From assembly GCF_001512285.1 (NCBI RefSeq), contig NZ_LNUV01000006.1, forward strand, positions 1,283,273 to 1,347,272: DNA of 64,000 nt, written 5' to 3'. This DNA comes from Arthrobacter sp. EpRS71. Its GTDB lineage: Bacteria > Actinomycetota > Actinomycetes > Actinomycetales > Micrococcaceae. Shown here in pieces: positions 31,405-40,527 of the stretch. The notes below the pieces were generated by a model. It did not search any database and was not told the origin of the DNA. It saw only the letters and a program-made list of their open reading frames with translations. How positions within the stretch are numbered: position 1 is the first letter of the stretch; each line of letters opens with the position of its first letter. A program made the translations under genes and the position numbers.

Positions 31405-32775
31405 GTGCCGGTAAAACCAAAGGGTGAAGCAGTCGCCCCCGCAGCCGCCTCACCATCCCGTCCATCAACGCCCAAGACCAAGCGCAAGCTCCGGGCATCA
31501 GCCCTCGTTGCAGCCACCGCTGCCGCAGTCCTCGCCCTCACCGCCTGTGGTGGTGGCGGAGGGTCCGAGGCGAAGAGCGCCGACGGAAAAGTGGAGCTTC
31601 GCTTCGCCTGGTGGGGTGGCGACAAGCGCGCCCAGGTAACGCAGGCCGCCATCGCAGCCTTCGAGGCCGAGAACCCCAACATCAAGATCAAGCCCGAGTA
31701 CGGCGACTGGAGCGGCTACTGGGACAAGCTGGCCACCCAGGTTGCCGCCAACGATGCTCCGGACATCATCCAGATGGACGAGAAGTACATCACCGAGTAC
31801 TCCACCCGTGGCGCCTTGCTGGACCTCTCCAAGTACGACATCGACACCTCCAAGCTGGATGCTGCCGCCTTGGATGCAGGCAAGGGTGAGAAGGGGCTGA
31901 CCGGCATCGCCGCGGGCATCAACGCAGCCACCATCCTGGCCAACCCGGCAGTCTTCCAGGCCGCCGGCGTCGCAATCCCTGACGACAAGACCTGGACCTG
32001 GGAAGACTTCGAGCGGGTCTCCGCCGAGATCACCGCCAAGTCGCCCAAGGGAACTTACGGCGCAGCTGCCTACGGCACGGATGAGGCCTCGCTGGGCGTG
32101 TGGCTGCGCCAGAACGGAAAGTCCCTCTACACTCAGGACGGCAAGCTGGGATTCGAGCCCTCGGACATCGCCGAGTGGTGGGCTTTCCTGAAGCAACTCA
32201 GCGAAAAGAAGTCTGTTCCGTCCGCATCGGAAGTTGTGGAAGCTGAAGCCGCCCCGCTTGATCAGAGCGGCCTGGCAACCGGCAAGAACGGACTGGCCTT
32301 CTGGTGGTCCAACCAGCTTCCGGCCCTTGAGAAGGCTGCCGGCGGCGAACTGCAGATCCTCCGCTTCCCGTCCAAGACGGGTAAGGCCGATGACGCCAAG
32401 CTTTGGTACAAGGCCTCCCAGTTCTGGTCCGCGTCTTCCCGTACCAAGCACCCTGAAGAGACGGCCAAGTTCATCGACTTCCTGACCAACAACGTCAAGG
32501 CCGGCGAGGCGCTCCTGGCAGACCGCGGCGTCTACCCGAACTCCGAAGTCCGCGACGCAATCGCTCCCAAGCTCGCCAAGGCAGATGTGAAGGTAGTGGA
32601 CTTCATCGCCGGCATCAAGGAAGAGCTTGGGGAGGCTCCGGCCGCACCGCCAAAGGGTGCCGGTGCTATTCAGGAAATTGTGAAGCGTTACACCTCCGAG
32701 GTCCTGTTCGAGAGGCTCTCAACAGAGGAAGCCGGCAAGAAGGCTGTGGACGAAATGAAGTCCGCCATCAGCTAG
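31405..32775 (+). CDS. Carbohydrate ABC transporter solute-binding lipoprotein 1
   Basis: The 456-residue protein has a basic N-terminus, a hydrophobic stretch and the lipobox LALTAC near residue 48. The mature part is a CUT1 solute-binding protein (LRFAWWGGDKRAQVTQAAI and the YGDWSGYWDKLATQVA segment). It binds an oligosaccharide outside the membrane and passes it to the permeases of 29237-31115. The start is GTG 31405 with GGAG 7 nt upstream. It is strikingly similar to the orphan SBP at 40528. It ends in a strong terminator followed by the palindromic element. Confidence 0.9.
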   Translation: MPVKPKGEAVAPAAASPSRPSTPKTKRKLRASALVAATAAAVLALTACGGGGGSEAKSADGKVELRFAWWGGDKRAQVTQAAIAAFEAENPNIKIKPEYGDWSGYWDKLATQVAANDAPDIIQMDEKYITEYSTRGALLDLSKYDIDTSKLDAAALDAGKGEKGLTGIAAGINAATILANPAVFQAAGVAIPDDKTWTWEDFERVSAEITAKSPKGTYGAAAYGTDEASLGVWLRQNGKSLYTQDGKLGFEPSDIAEWWAFLKQLSEKKSVPSASEVVEAEAAPLDQSGLATGKNGLAFWWSNQLPALEKAAGGELQILRFPSKTGKADDAKLWYKASQFWSASSRTKHPEETAKFIDFLTNNVKAGEALLADRGVYPNSEVRDAIAPKLAKADVKVVDFIAGIKEELGEAPAAPPKGAGAIQEIVKRYTSEVLFERLSTEEAGKKAVDEMKSAIS

Positions 32776-32790
32776 CTTATTTACAACGCA

Positions 32791-32839
32791 AACCGCGCCC
32801 CGGGTTGGTCCATCAGGATCAACCCGGGGCGCGGTTTTT
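32791..32839 (+). terminator. Rho-independent terminator of SBP 1
   Basis: AACCGCGCCCCGGGTTG pairs perfectly with CAACCCGGGGCGCGGTT (17 bp), followed by TTT. Confidence 0.85.
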
Positions 32840-32849
32840 GCGTGTGCCT

Positions 32850-32917
32850 ACCCAACTGTGTAGCAGATCAGGTCGTTCCCAGCGCTGAGAACGACCTGAT
32901 CTGCTACCTACTTGGGT
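32850..32917. repeat. Dispersed palindromic element, copy 3 (convergent SBP 1 / GH42)
   Basis: A 68-nt element of the same family as 14800-14865 and 24273-24340. The right arm GATCTGCTACCTACTTGGGT ends on the GH42 stop codon. The left arm shares TAGCAGATCAGGTCGTT with copy 1. Confidence 0.85.
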
Positions 32918-34953
32918 CAGTCTTCCGCGATGACGGCCACGGCGCCGGCGGGTACAACGCCGGTGAAGCGTGCGCCGCTCAGCAGCTCGTCGCCGTCGGC
33001 CTTCACCGTGACATCTGCCCGGCTGTGGTTGATGGCGAACAGGAAACTGCCGCCATCAGCGGCGCGCCGCCGGACAAGTTCGACGCCGGAAGACACCTCG
33101 GCGGCGGCCGTCACCCCTGCTTCGTCCACGAGTCGGGCGGTCAGTGCGTCGATGCCATCGGCGTCGGGAAGGGTGGCGAGGTACCAGGCCGTACCGGTGC
33201 CCACGCGGCGCCGGGTCAGGGCCGGGATGTCACCCAGTGGGTAGTTGGTGAACGTAGCCAGAACCTCTGTATCCCCGGCAGCGTGCACGTGCTCGCTCCA
33301 CACGGATCCCGGTGTTCCTGGTTCAAATACCGTTCCGTCGCTTAGGGTGACCGACGTGCCCGGGAAGAGCGGATGGAATTCCTCGCTCCGGACCCCCAGC
33401 AGTTCGCGGAAAGCGCCCGGGTAACCGCCCAAACGGATGTGATCCTTTTCGTCAACAATGCCACTGAAGTAGCTGATGAGAACCGTGGCGCCGGCCCCCG
33501 CTGCGGCGGCAATCGAGGCAGCTGCTGCGTCCGTGACGGAGTACAGGGTGCACACCAGGATGAGGTCATATCCGGACAAGTCCGAGGAGGGGTGGACGAA
33601 ATCCGCAGTGATGCCGCGCAGATACAGGGAACGGTGGAACGCCCGCATGGTGTCCAGGTATTTCAGAGAGTTGCTCGGGTGCGAGTCCAGTTCCGATGCC
33701 CACCAGGCTTCGTAATCGAACACGATCGCAACGCGCGATTCGACGCGCGAGCCCTTGACGGGTTCCAGCTTGGACAACGCGTCGCCGAGGTCCACCACGT
33801 TGCGCCACACCTGGGTATCGCGGCCACCGTGGGGAACCATGGCGGAGTGAAACTTTTCGGAGCCGGCCTTGCTTTGCCGCCACTGGAAAAACATGACGGC
33901 GTCGGCTCCGCGGGCCACATGCGTTAGTGAGTTCCGGAGCATTTCGCCGGGCATTTTGGGTTGGTTGTGCGGCTGCCAGTTGACCGCCGACGTCGAGTGT
34001 TCCATGAGGATCCACGGCTCACCACCAGCAACACCGCGGGTCAGGTCCGCGCTGAATGCGAGCTCAATGTCGCGTTCCGGGTCCGCCGCCACGAGGTAAT
34101 GGTCGTTGGCGATCACGTCCATGTCTTGGGACCAATCGAAGTAGTCCAAAGCCTTGGTGGCGCTTGAAACCATGAAATTGGTGGTTGCCGGAACGTGGGG
34201 GGTGACTTCGCGGATCACGGCCAGCAGCTCGCGGTAGTAGTCAATGAACGCCCAGGAGTTGAAGCGCGCGAAGTCCAGCTGCTGCCCGGGGTTGAGCGTG
34301 GTGGGCGCGGCGCCAGGCGGAATGATTTCCTCGAAGGAAGCGTAGTGCTGCGACCAAAACGCCGTTCCCCAGGCCTCGTTGAGAGCCTCGATGGAACCGT
34401 ATCGCCGTTCCAGCCATGCCCGGAATGCGGCGGCGTCCTCCTCGCCGTGGAATTCACCAACGTGGCAGCCAAGTTCGTTGTCCACGTGCCAGAGTGCCAG
34501 GGCCGGGTGGTCTTTGTAGCGTTCGGCGATCACTCGGGTCATTGCGGTGGCGTACCTGCGGTACACGGACGACGACGGCGTGTAGTGGCGTCGCGAGCCC
34601 CGTTCCAGCCTGACTCCTTCCGCAGTGACGGGCAGGATCCCGGGATATTTCCGGGCCAGCCAGGCCGGGGGAGAAGCGGTCGCCGTTGCCAGGGCCACTT
34701 TGATTCCTGCCCCGTTCAGGTTGTCCATGACGTCGTCCAGCCAGCCGAAATCGTAGTTTCCTTCGGTGGGTTCCAGGAGTCCCCAGGAGAAGATGCCGAC
34801 GCTCAGGAAGTTGACCCCGGCTTCCTTCATGAGCTCGATGTCTTCACGCCGGATCTCTTCCGGCCATTGCTCCGGGTTGTAGTCGCCGCCATAGGCAAGA
34901 CCGTCGATGCTGTTCCAGACGGATGGTCGGTGTGGGTTTTCGGGGGAGGTCAA
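32917..34953 (-). CDS. GH42 beta-galactosidase
   Basis: The 678-residue protein has the GH42 opening GDYNPEQWPEEI, the acid/base glutamate in LWHVDNELGCH and the nucleophile glutamate in WILMEHSTSAVNWQ, in a TIM barrel of about 380 residues. A trimerisation-like domain and a small C-terminal domain follow. It should cut terminal beta-galactosyl residues from short plant or host oligosaccharides in the cytoplasm; there is no signal peptide. The start is TTG 34953 with GAAGGAG nearby. It is divergent from SBP 2, and two LacI-type operators lie between. Confidence 0.92.
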   Translation of the reverse strand: MTSPENPHRPSVWNSIDGLAYGGDYNPEQWPEEIRREDIELMKEAGVNFLSVGIFSWGLLEPTEGNYDFGWLDDVMDNLNGAGIKVALATATASPPAWLARKYPGILPVTAEGVRLERGSRRHYTPSSSVYRRYATAMTRVIAERYKDHPALALWHVDNELGCHVGEFHGEEDAAAFRAWLERRYGSIEALNEAWGTAFWSQHYASFEEIIPPGAAPTTLNPGQQLDFARFNSWAFIDYYRELLAVIREVTPHVPATTNFMVSSATKALDYFDWSQDMDVIANDHYLVAADPERDIELAFSADLTRGVAGGEPWILMEHSTSAVNWQPHNQPKMPGEMLRNSLTHVARGADAVMFFQWRQSKAGSEKFHSAMVPHGGRDTQVWRNVVDLGDALSKLEPVKGSRVESRVAIVFDYEAWWASELDSHPSNSLKYLDTMRAFHRSLYLRGITADFVHPSSDLSGYDLILVCTLYSVTDAAAASIAAAAGAGATVLISYFSGIVDEKDHIRLGGYPGAFRELLGVRSEEFHPLFPGTSVTLSDGTVFEPGTPGSVWSEHVHAAGDTEVLATFTNYPLGDIPALTRRRVGTGTAWYLATLPDADGIDALTARLVDEAGVTAAAEVSSGVELVRRRAADGGSFLFAINHSRADVTVKADGDELLSGARFTGVVPAGAVAVIAED

Positions 34954-35013
34954 GAGGACTCCTTCGTCAGGTTGGCCGTGCTGGTACTGAGGCTATAGGT
35001 GCAGCGTAGCGGT

Positions 35014-35025
35014 GAAAACGCGTTC
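35014..35025. promoter_or_regulatory. LacI-type operator 5
   Basis: GAAAACGCGTTC, one step from the core, lies 61 nt upstream of the GH42 start, between it and SBP 2. Confidence 0.5.
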
Positions 35026-35029
35026 TTTG

Positions 35030-35041
35030 GAAAACGCTTGC
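35030..35041. promoter_or_regulatory. LacI-type operator 6
   Basis: GAAAACGCTTGC departs from the core at one base. It overlaps the -35 of the SBP 2 promoter, a repressing position. Confidence 0.6.
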
Positions 35042-35066
35042 CCAGATGCCGGTTTAGAGATATTGT
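35038..35066 (+). promoter_or_regulatory. Promoter of SBP 2
   Basis: TTGCCC (35038-35043), a 17-bp spacer, then TATTGT (35061-35066). Confidence 0.5.
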
Positions 35067-35151
35067 ATCGATTCAGAACGAGTGTAAGCGAGATCACTGC
35101 CACGTTGTAGAGAACTCAACAAGCTTGCACCAACTGAGCAAGGAGGCTCTC

Positions 35152-36438
35152 ATGATCGATAGAAGGAAATTCCTGGGTACGGTGGCTCTGGGCACTGCAT
35201 CGGCCGCGTTCCTGGCTGCGTGTGGCCAGTCATCCACCGCAGGACAGGCAGGCTCCGCGGAGAACCCCGTCACCATCACGTACACGTGGTGGGGCAATGA
35301 CGACCGTGCGGAGCGTACCCGTAAGGCCATAGCGTTGTTCGAGTCCAAGAACCCGGACATCAAGGTCAACGGCAACTTCTCGGACTTCGCTGGGTACTGG
35401 CAGAAGCGGGCCACCGAAGCTGCCGGTGGTGGCTTGCCGGACGTGATGCAGTGGGACCTGTCCTACCTGCGTGATTACGGGCAGCGGAACCAGCTTCTGG
35501 ACTTGGGTACGGTAAAGGTCAACACGGACTCTTTTGATAAGTCGCTCCTTCCCTCGGGCCAGATCAAGGGCAAGACCTACGGCATCCCCACCAGCACCAA
35601 CGCCTTCGCGGTGTACTACGATCCTGCCAAGCTCCAAAGCCTGGGTATCGCGGAGCCGGATGGCACGTGGACTTATAAGGAATTCAACGCTTTCCTGACC
35701 GAAGTGGGCGCCAAAGGCAACGGTACGTTGTTCGGTGGCACCGACTACACGGGCATCTGGTGGAACTTCAATATCTGGTTGCGCCAGAACAACATCCAGG
35801 CCTTCACCGAGGACGGCAAACTTGGTTTCTCCAAGGATGACCTGAAGAAGTGGTGGAACCTCACCGCGGACCTGCGCGGCACCGGAGCGATTGTTGGCGA
35901 AGACAAGACCACCCAGTTGCTGCCCAAGTCCCCGTTCGGCTCCAATGTCACGGCCACGGAAGTCACCTGGGATAACTTCATGGCAGGTTACCTCGCCGAC
36001 AGTGGCGCGAAGGAACTCAAGCTCGTTCCTGTCCCCTCGGATGATCCGGACAACCTGGGCCTGTTCCTCAAGCCCTCCATGCTGATGGTGGCCAGCGCCA
36101 AGACCAAGTACAAGGATGCTGCTGCCCGCTTCATCGACTTCATGGTCAATGACCCCGAGGTGGGTCAGATCTTCAAGACCTCCCGCGGTGTTCCGGCGTC
36201 GAAGACCCAGCGCGATGGCACCACGTTCGAAGGCACGGACAAGCTCGTTGTCGATTACGAGAAGTCCATCGAGAAGTACCTCAAGGACGCCCCCGAGCCG
36301 CCCATCGTTGGGTTCGGCACGCTGGAGTCCACGTTCAAGCGGGTCACGCAGGACCTGAACTACGGCAAGCTCACCGTGGACGGCGCTGTTGATGCGTGGT
36401 TCAAGGAAGCCGAAGACCTCATCAAGCAGAACGCCTGA
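35152..36438 (+). CDS. Carbohydrate ABC transporter solute-binding lipoprotein 2
   Basis: The 428-residue protein starts MIDRRKFLGTVALGTASAA, a twin-arginine type signal (RRKFLG), and has a lipobox AFLAAC. The mature domain is a CUT1 SBP (YTWWGNDDRAERTRKAI and the DFAGYWQKRATEAAG segment), distinct from SBP 1 and 3. The strong AAGGAGG ribosome site decides ATG 35152. It heads an operon with both permeases and a YesL-like gene (35152-39006), so this is a complete uptake system minus an ATPase. Confidence 0.9.
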   Translation: MIDRRKFLGTVALGTASAAFLAACGQSSTAGQAGSAENPVTITYTWWGNDDRAERTRKAIALFESKNPDIKVNGNFSDFAGYWQKRATEAAGGGLPDVMQWDLSYLRDYGQRNQLLDLGTVKVNTDSFDKSLLPSGQIKGKTYGIPTSTNAFAVYYDPAKLQSLGIAEPDGTWTYKEFNAFLTEVGAKGNGTLFGGTDYTGIWWNFNIWLRQNNIQAFTEDGKLGFSKDDLKKWWNLTADLRGTGAIVGEDKTTQLLPKSPFGSNVTATEVTWDNFMAGYLADSGAKELKLVPVPSDDPDNLGLFLKPSMLMVASAKTKYKDAAARFIDFMVNDPEVGQIFKTSRGVPASKTQRDGTTFEGTDKLVVDYEKSIEKYLKDAPEPPIVGFGTLESTFKRVTQDLNYGKLTVDGAVDAWFKEAEDLIKQNA

Positions 36439-36472
36439 TTCAGGCTTTCCCGAACACTGACGGACTGATCTT

Positions 36473-37423
36473 GTGACTCAAAGCCCAACCTTGAGCAGGC
36501 GTTCCGCGTCCGCTCCCGCGCAGCCGCGTAAATCGCGCCGGCGCGGGGCGGACGCCCGCGCCGGCTACACGTTCCTGTTGCCCTGGCTGCTGGGATTCAT
36601 CGCCCTGACCGTGGGCCCGATGATTTCCTCGCTGTACCTTTCCTTCACCAACTACAACCTCTTCGATGCCCCCAAGTGGATCGGTTTCGATAACTACGTC
36701 TCGCTCTTCCAGGACGAACGGTTCCTGCAGTCGGTAGGGGTGACCATGCAGTACGTGGTCTTCGGTACCCCGTTGAAGCTCGCCGCGGCGTTGGCGATCG
36801 CGATGCTGCTCAACAGCAAACGCAAGGGCCAGGGTTTCTACCGGTCCGCGTTCTACGCCCCCTCGTTGATTGGCGCGTCGGTGTCCATCGCGATCGTCTG
36901 GAAGGCCATGTTCGGCGATTCCGGCCCGGTGGACCAGGGCTTGTCCTTCTTCGGTATCAACCTCGGTGGTTGGGTGGGCAACCCGAACATGACCATGGGC
37001 ATGATGATCCTGTTGACGGTGTGGCAGTTCGGCGCCCCGATGGTGATCTTCCTGGCCGGCCTGAAGCAGATCCCGGCAGACCTGTATGAGGCTGCCTCGA
37101 TGGACGGTGCCGGCCCGGTGCGGAAGTTCATGAACATCACCTGGCCCATGCTCTCCCCGGTGATCTTCTTCAACCTTTTGATGGAAACCATCCACGCCTT
37201 CCAGATCTTCGCTTCGGCCTACATCATCTCCAACGGTGAAGGCGGCCCGGCAGGATCCACCCTTTTCTACACCCTCTACCTTTACTTGCGCGGTTTCTCC
37301 GATTTCCGGATGGGTTACGCCTCGGCCATGGCCTGGCTCCTGGTGATCGTGGTCGGCATCATCACGCTGATCTTCTTCAAGACCTCCAAGTCCTGGGTCC
37401 ACTACAGCGGTGATTCAAAATGA
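36473..37423 (+). CDS. Carbohydrate ABC transporter permease, MalF-type
   Basis: The 316-residue CUT1 permease begins with a basic tail and the segment AGYTFLLPWLLGFIALTVGPM; the EAA loop LYEAASMDGAGPVRKFMNITWPML is present. It starts with GTG 36473, 34 nt after SBP 2. It overlaps the next permease by 4 nt (ATGA). Confidence 0.9.
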   Translation: MTQSPTLSRRSASAPAQPRKSRRRGADARAGYTFLLPWLLGFIALTVGPMISSLYLSFTNYNLFDAPKWIGFDNYVSLFQDERFLQSVGVTMQYVVFGTPLKLAAALAIAMLLNSKRKGQGFYRSAFYAPSLIGASVSIAIVWKAMFGDSGPVDQGLSFFGINLGGWVGNPNMTMGMMILLTVWQFGAPMVIFLAGLKQIPADLYEAASMDGAGPVRKFMNITWPMLSPVIFFNLLMETIHAFQIFASAYIISNGEGGPAGSTLFYTLYLYLRGFSDFRMGYASAMAWLLVIVVGIITLIFFKTSKSWVHYSGDSK

Positions 37424-38343
37424 CAACCATGGCAACACCCACCCAGCCCGCTCCCACCAAAACCGCCCCGGCACCGGTGTACAACCCGAAGTCCGAGTCC
37501 GGCACGGCTAAACGCATCAAGAGCACCATCTTCCACATTGTCGCTTTGGCGCTGGTGGCGATGGTCCTCTACCCGGCGTTGTGGATGATCGCGTCATCGT
37601 TCAAACCGAACTCCGAAATCGGCGGCGCCAACACCTCGCTGTGGTCGAACAACTTCAGCTTCGATAACTTCGCCACCGCCATGGAAGGAATCGGCGGGGT
37701 CTCCACCCTGACGTTCTTCACCAACTCGTTGATCCTGGCCGTCGGCGCAGTGGTGGGCACGGTCCTGTCGGCGTCCATCTCGGCCTACGCTTTCGCCCGG
37801 ATCAACTTCCCGGGCCGCGGATTGTTCTTCGGCATGATGATCGCCACCCTGCTGTTGCCGTTCCACGTGGTGATCATCCCGCAGTACATCGTGTTCCAGC
37901 AGCTCGGCCTCGTGGACACCTACATCCCGCTGTTGATCGGTAAGTTCCTCGCCGCTGACGCGTTCTTCGTGTTCCTCATGGTCCAATTCATGCGCGGCCT
38001 TCCGGCCGAACTGGACGAAGCAGCCCGCATCGACGGCGCCGGACATGTCCGCATCTTCGGATCCATCATGCTGCCCCTGATGAAACCGGCCCTGATCTCC
38101 ACCTCGATCTTCTCCTTCATCTGGAGCTGGAACGACTTCCTGGGCCCCCTGCTCTACCTGAACACCCCGGAAAAGTATCCGCTCCCGTTGGCGTTGCGGC
38201 TCTTCGTGGACCAAACCCAGTCCTCGGACTATGGAGCCATGATCGCCATGTCCGTCCTGGCTCTCCTCCCGGTCCTGGTCTTCTTCCTGGTCTTCCAGCG
38301 CTACATCGTCGAAGGCGTCTCCACGCAAGGCCTCAAGGGTTAG
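37420..38343 (+). CDS. Carbohydrate ABC transporter permease, MalG-type
   Basis: The 307-residue CUT1 permease has the EAA loop DEAARIDGAGHVRIFGSIMLPLM and about six membrane segments. It is coupled by an ATGA overlap to the MalF-type partner and is followed 12 nt later by the YesL-like gene. Confidence 0.9.
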   Translation: MTTMATPTQPAPTKTAPAPVYNPKSESGTAKRIKSTIFHIVALALVAMVLYPALWMIASSFKPNSEIGGANTSLWSNNFSFDNFATAMEGIGGVSTLTFFTNSLILAVGAVVGTVLSASISAYAFARINFPGRGLFFGMMIATLLLPFHVVIIPQYIVFQQLGLVDTYIPLLIGKFLAADAFFVFLMVQFMRGLPAELDEAARIDGAGHVRIFGSIMLPLMKPALISTSIFSFIWSWNDFLGPLLYLNTPEKYPLPLALRLFVDQTQSSDYGAMIAMSVLALLPVLVFFLVFQRYIVEGVSTQGLKG

Positions 38344-38355
38344 GAACAACAGAGA

Positions 38356-39006
38356 ATGAGCACTATGAACGCCACAGGCAAGTCCTCGGGGAATCCCGGC
38401 CTTCCGGTCAACCGCTTTGCCCTCTTCGCCGAGACCATCCTGGCCGGAGTCATCGTGCTCCTTCTCTCCATCCCGTTGGTGACGGCGCCGGCTGCTTATG
38501 CGGCCGGCGTCGCGCACCTGGAAAGGCACCTCAGCGGCAGGGATGATTCCCTCCGCAGCCTGTGGGGCAATTTCCGCCTTGCGCTTCCCGGCAGTTGGAA
38601 GATCGGAATCACGACGGCGGCAGCCGCCGTCGTGATTGTCCTGAACCTGCTGCTCGCCCTTGTGGGTCAACTGCCCGGCCGGGCAGCGATCCTGCCCGCC
38701 ACCTTGGTTCTCGCCGCGGCAGGGGCAGTGCTGTTCCTGCGGATCGCCGCCAACTGGAGTGGCGGGGTGAAGTGGGAAGGCGACGCCGACCAGCAGTCCG
38801 CAGAGGTCCCCGGCCCCGAGCGCTGGGCCGCAGCCTACGCCAGCGCGAAAGCTGATTCACTGCGGGACTGGAGCGGCTCGCTGCTCCTGCTCGCAGCAGT
38901 GTCCATGACTGTCGTCTTCGTCTGGATGCTCCAGGCCCTGTTCGTCATCGTCCCCGGCACCCTGATCCTGGCCGCTGCCGCCATCAAAATCCGTTCCCAT
39001 CGTTGA
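38356..39006 (+). CDS. YesL/DUF624-like membrane protein
   Basis: The 216-residue protein has about four to five hydrophobic segments (VIVLLLSIPLVTAPAAYAAG, then AAAAVVIVLNLLLALVG, LVLAAAGAVLFL and a C-terminal pair) and the L-x-TAPAAYAAG signature of the YesL family. YesL genes often accompany oligosaccharide ABC transporters for pectin-derived sugars, but their function is unknown. It is the last gene of the SBP 2 operon. A long palindrome follows the stop. Confidence 0.7.
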   Translation: MSTMNATGKSSGNPGLPVNRFALFAETILAGVIVLLLSIPLVTAPAAYAAGVAHLERHLSGRDDSLRSLWGNFRLALPGSWKIGITTAAAAVVIVLNLLLALVGQLPGRAAILPATLVLAAAGAVLFLRIAANWSGGVKWEGDADQQSAEVPGPERWAAAYASAKADSLRDWSGSLLLLAAVSMTVVFVWMLQALFVIVPGTLILAAAAIKIRSHR

Positions 39007-39018
39007 GATTTTTGTGCA

Positions 39019-39055
39019 GCTCATGCCCTTAAGGAGCCTCCTTAAGGGCATGAGC
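39019..39055. terminator. Near-perfect palindrome after the YesL-like gene
   Basis: GCTCATGCCCTTAAGGAG is exactly complementary to CTCCTTAAGGGCATGAGC with 1 nt between (18 bp). No T-run. It probably ends the SBP 2 operon transcript. It is the only long palindrome in the window between genes on the same strand here. Confidence 0.65.
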
Positions 39056-39112
39056 CATGCAAGAACTCCATAAAGAATCCGTCCCGACCCGCTGAATCGA
39101 GCAGAACACTCC

Positions 39113-40387
39113 GTGTCGCCGCGCCCGTTCCCACTGCGCCCCACATCCACCGCACCGCGTGCCCGCTCCACGGAAAGCTGGCATTACCCGCTGAGGCACC
39201 ACAACTACCGGATTTTTGTCACGCTTTCCCTCGTAGGGAGCGGCGGGGTGTGGATGCAACGCCTCGCCCAGGATTGGCTGGTGCTGCAACTTACGGGCAG
39301 CCCGGCGGCTGTTGGCGTCGCCGTTGCCCTCCAGTTCCTTCCCATGCTGGTGGTGGGCCCCATCAGCGGTGTGTTGGTGGACCTCTTCCCCAAACGCCGG
39401 ATCCTCCTTGTCTGTCAGTCGGTGGCCGTGGTGCTGGCCGCAGGTCTGGCTGTGTGGAACGCGATGGGCGGCACGGATGTGTGGGTGGTCTATGCGTCCT
39501 GCATCGCCCTGGGCATCACCAGCGCGATCGATGGACCCGCACGGCAGGTGTTCGTCAACGAGGTAGTGGGCGACGCCGGCCTGCCCGCCGCAATCGGACT
39601 CAACAGTGCAGTAGGGCAGTTGGGAGCCATGGCCGGCCCGGCATTGGCGGGCGTGGTCATTGCCCAGGCGGGTCCGGCGGCGGCCTTCGGAGCCAACGCC
39701 TTGATTGGCGTATCGGTTCTGGTGATGATCGCGGCCATCAGGCCGGGGGAACTTCATCATTCGCCGGAGGCGCCTGAGCCTGGTGCCCGGCGCGGCCAGA
39801 TCCTGGCCGGCTTCCGCTTCGTCCGGGCTCGTCCACCCCTGCTGCTGACCATGCTCCTTGCGGGATTGCTGGGCGCGTTCGGCATGAACGGCCCGGTAGT
39901 CCTCGCGGCGTTCGCGGACGGAGTGTGGCACAGCGGTCCCGCTGGCTTTGGGCTCTTCAACACTGTGAGTGCATTGGGGGCACTCGCAGGCGCGTTGGTG
40001 GCCACCCGCATCAAGCGCTTTGGACGGAAGGGGATCGTGGCCAGTGCCGGGCTCTTCGGCCTGACGCAAGGGCTCGCTGCTGTGATGCCCACGCAGGAAT
40101 GGTTCGTGGTGATGCTCATTGTGGTGGGCTTCATGACCTTGGTGTTCCTCACCAGCGCAGCCACGGCGGTGCAGCTCGAGGCCGGCGCCAGCGTGCGCGG
40201 CCGGGTGCTGGCGCTGTACTTCCCGCTGCTGCTGGGCGGTCACGCTTTGGGCGGTCTGCTGGCAGGGTGGCTCACTGAGGAGTTTGGCGTCCGGACCGGA
40301 CTGGTGGTCACGGGGGCGTTGGGCATGCTGTCCGCGGTAGTGATTGGATTCCTGCTATGGCGCTACTCGGCCCGCCGACGCCCGTAG
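39113..40387 (+). CDS. MFS transporter (EntS-like)
   Basis: The 424-residue protein has about 12 transmembrane segments. It resembles the enterobactin-exporter-like MFS group (WHYPLRHHNYRIFVTLSLVGS, then QDWLVLQLTGSPAAVGVAVALQF and the LVDLFPKRRILLVCQ loop). The substrate is not known; in this island it might export a sugar or antibiotic by-product. GTG 39113 is the start. It has no obvious operator and seems transcribed apart from its neighbours. Confidence 0.82.
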   Translation: MSPRPFPLRPTSTAPRARSTESWHYPLRHHNYRIFVTLSLVGSGGVWMQRLAQDWLVLQLTGSPAAVGVAVALQFLPMLVVGPISGVLVDLFPKRRILLVCQSVAVVLAAGLAVWNAMGGTDVWVVYASCIALGITSAIDGPARQVFVNEVVGDAGLPAAIGLNSAVGQLGAMAGPALAGVVIAQAGPAAAFGANALIGVSVLVMIAAIRPGELHHSPEAPEPGARRGQILAGFRFVRARPPLLLTMLLAGLLGAFGMNGPVVLAAFADGVWHSGPAGFGLFNTVSALGALAGALVATRIKRFGRKGIVASAGLFGLTQGLAAVMPTQEWFVVMLIVVGFMTLVFLTSAATAVQLEAGASVRGRVLALYFPLLLGGHALGGLLAGWLTEEFGVRTGLVVTGALGMLSAVVIGFLLWRYSARRRP

Positions 40388-40449
40388 GAGCGCGTCAGCA
40401 GTTTGAGTGCTTTTGTTAAGAAGGATTGCTCAAACACACAAAAACTCCC

Positions 40450-40479
40450 TTGACGAGTGATGTAGCACACATCTAATCT
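40450..40479 (+). promoter_or_regulatory. Promoter of SBP 3
   Basis: TTGACG (40450-40455), an 18-bp spacer, then TAATCT (40474-40479). The LacI-type operator begins 3 nt downstream, over the transcription start. Confidence 0.6.
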
Positions 40480-40481
40480 GA

Positions 40482-40493
40482 GAAAGCGTTTTC
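40482..40493. promoter_or_regulatory. LacI-type operator 7
   Basis: GAAAGCGTTTTC is the reverse complement of the GAAAACGCTTTC core. It lies immediately after the -10 box of SBP 3, which is a strong repressing position. Confidence 0.7.
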
Positions 40494-40527
40494 TGCCCGT
40501 AGCGCACGACTCAGATAAGGACGTTTG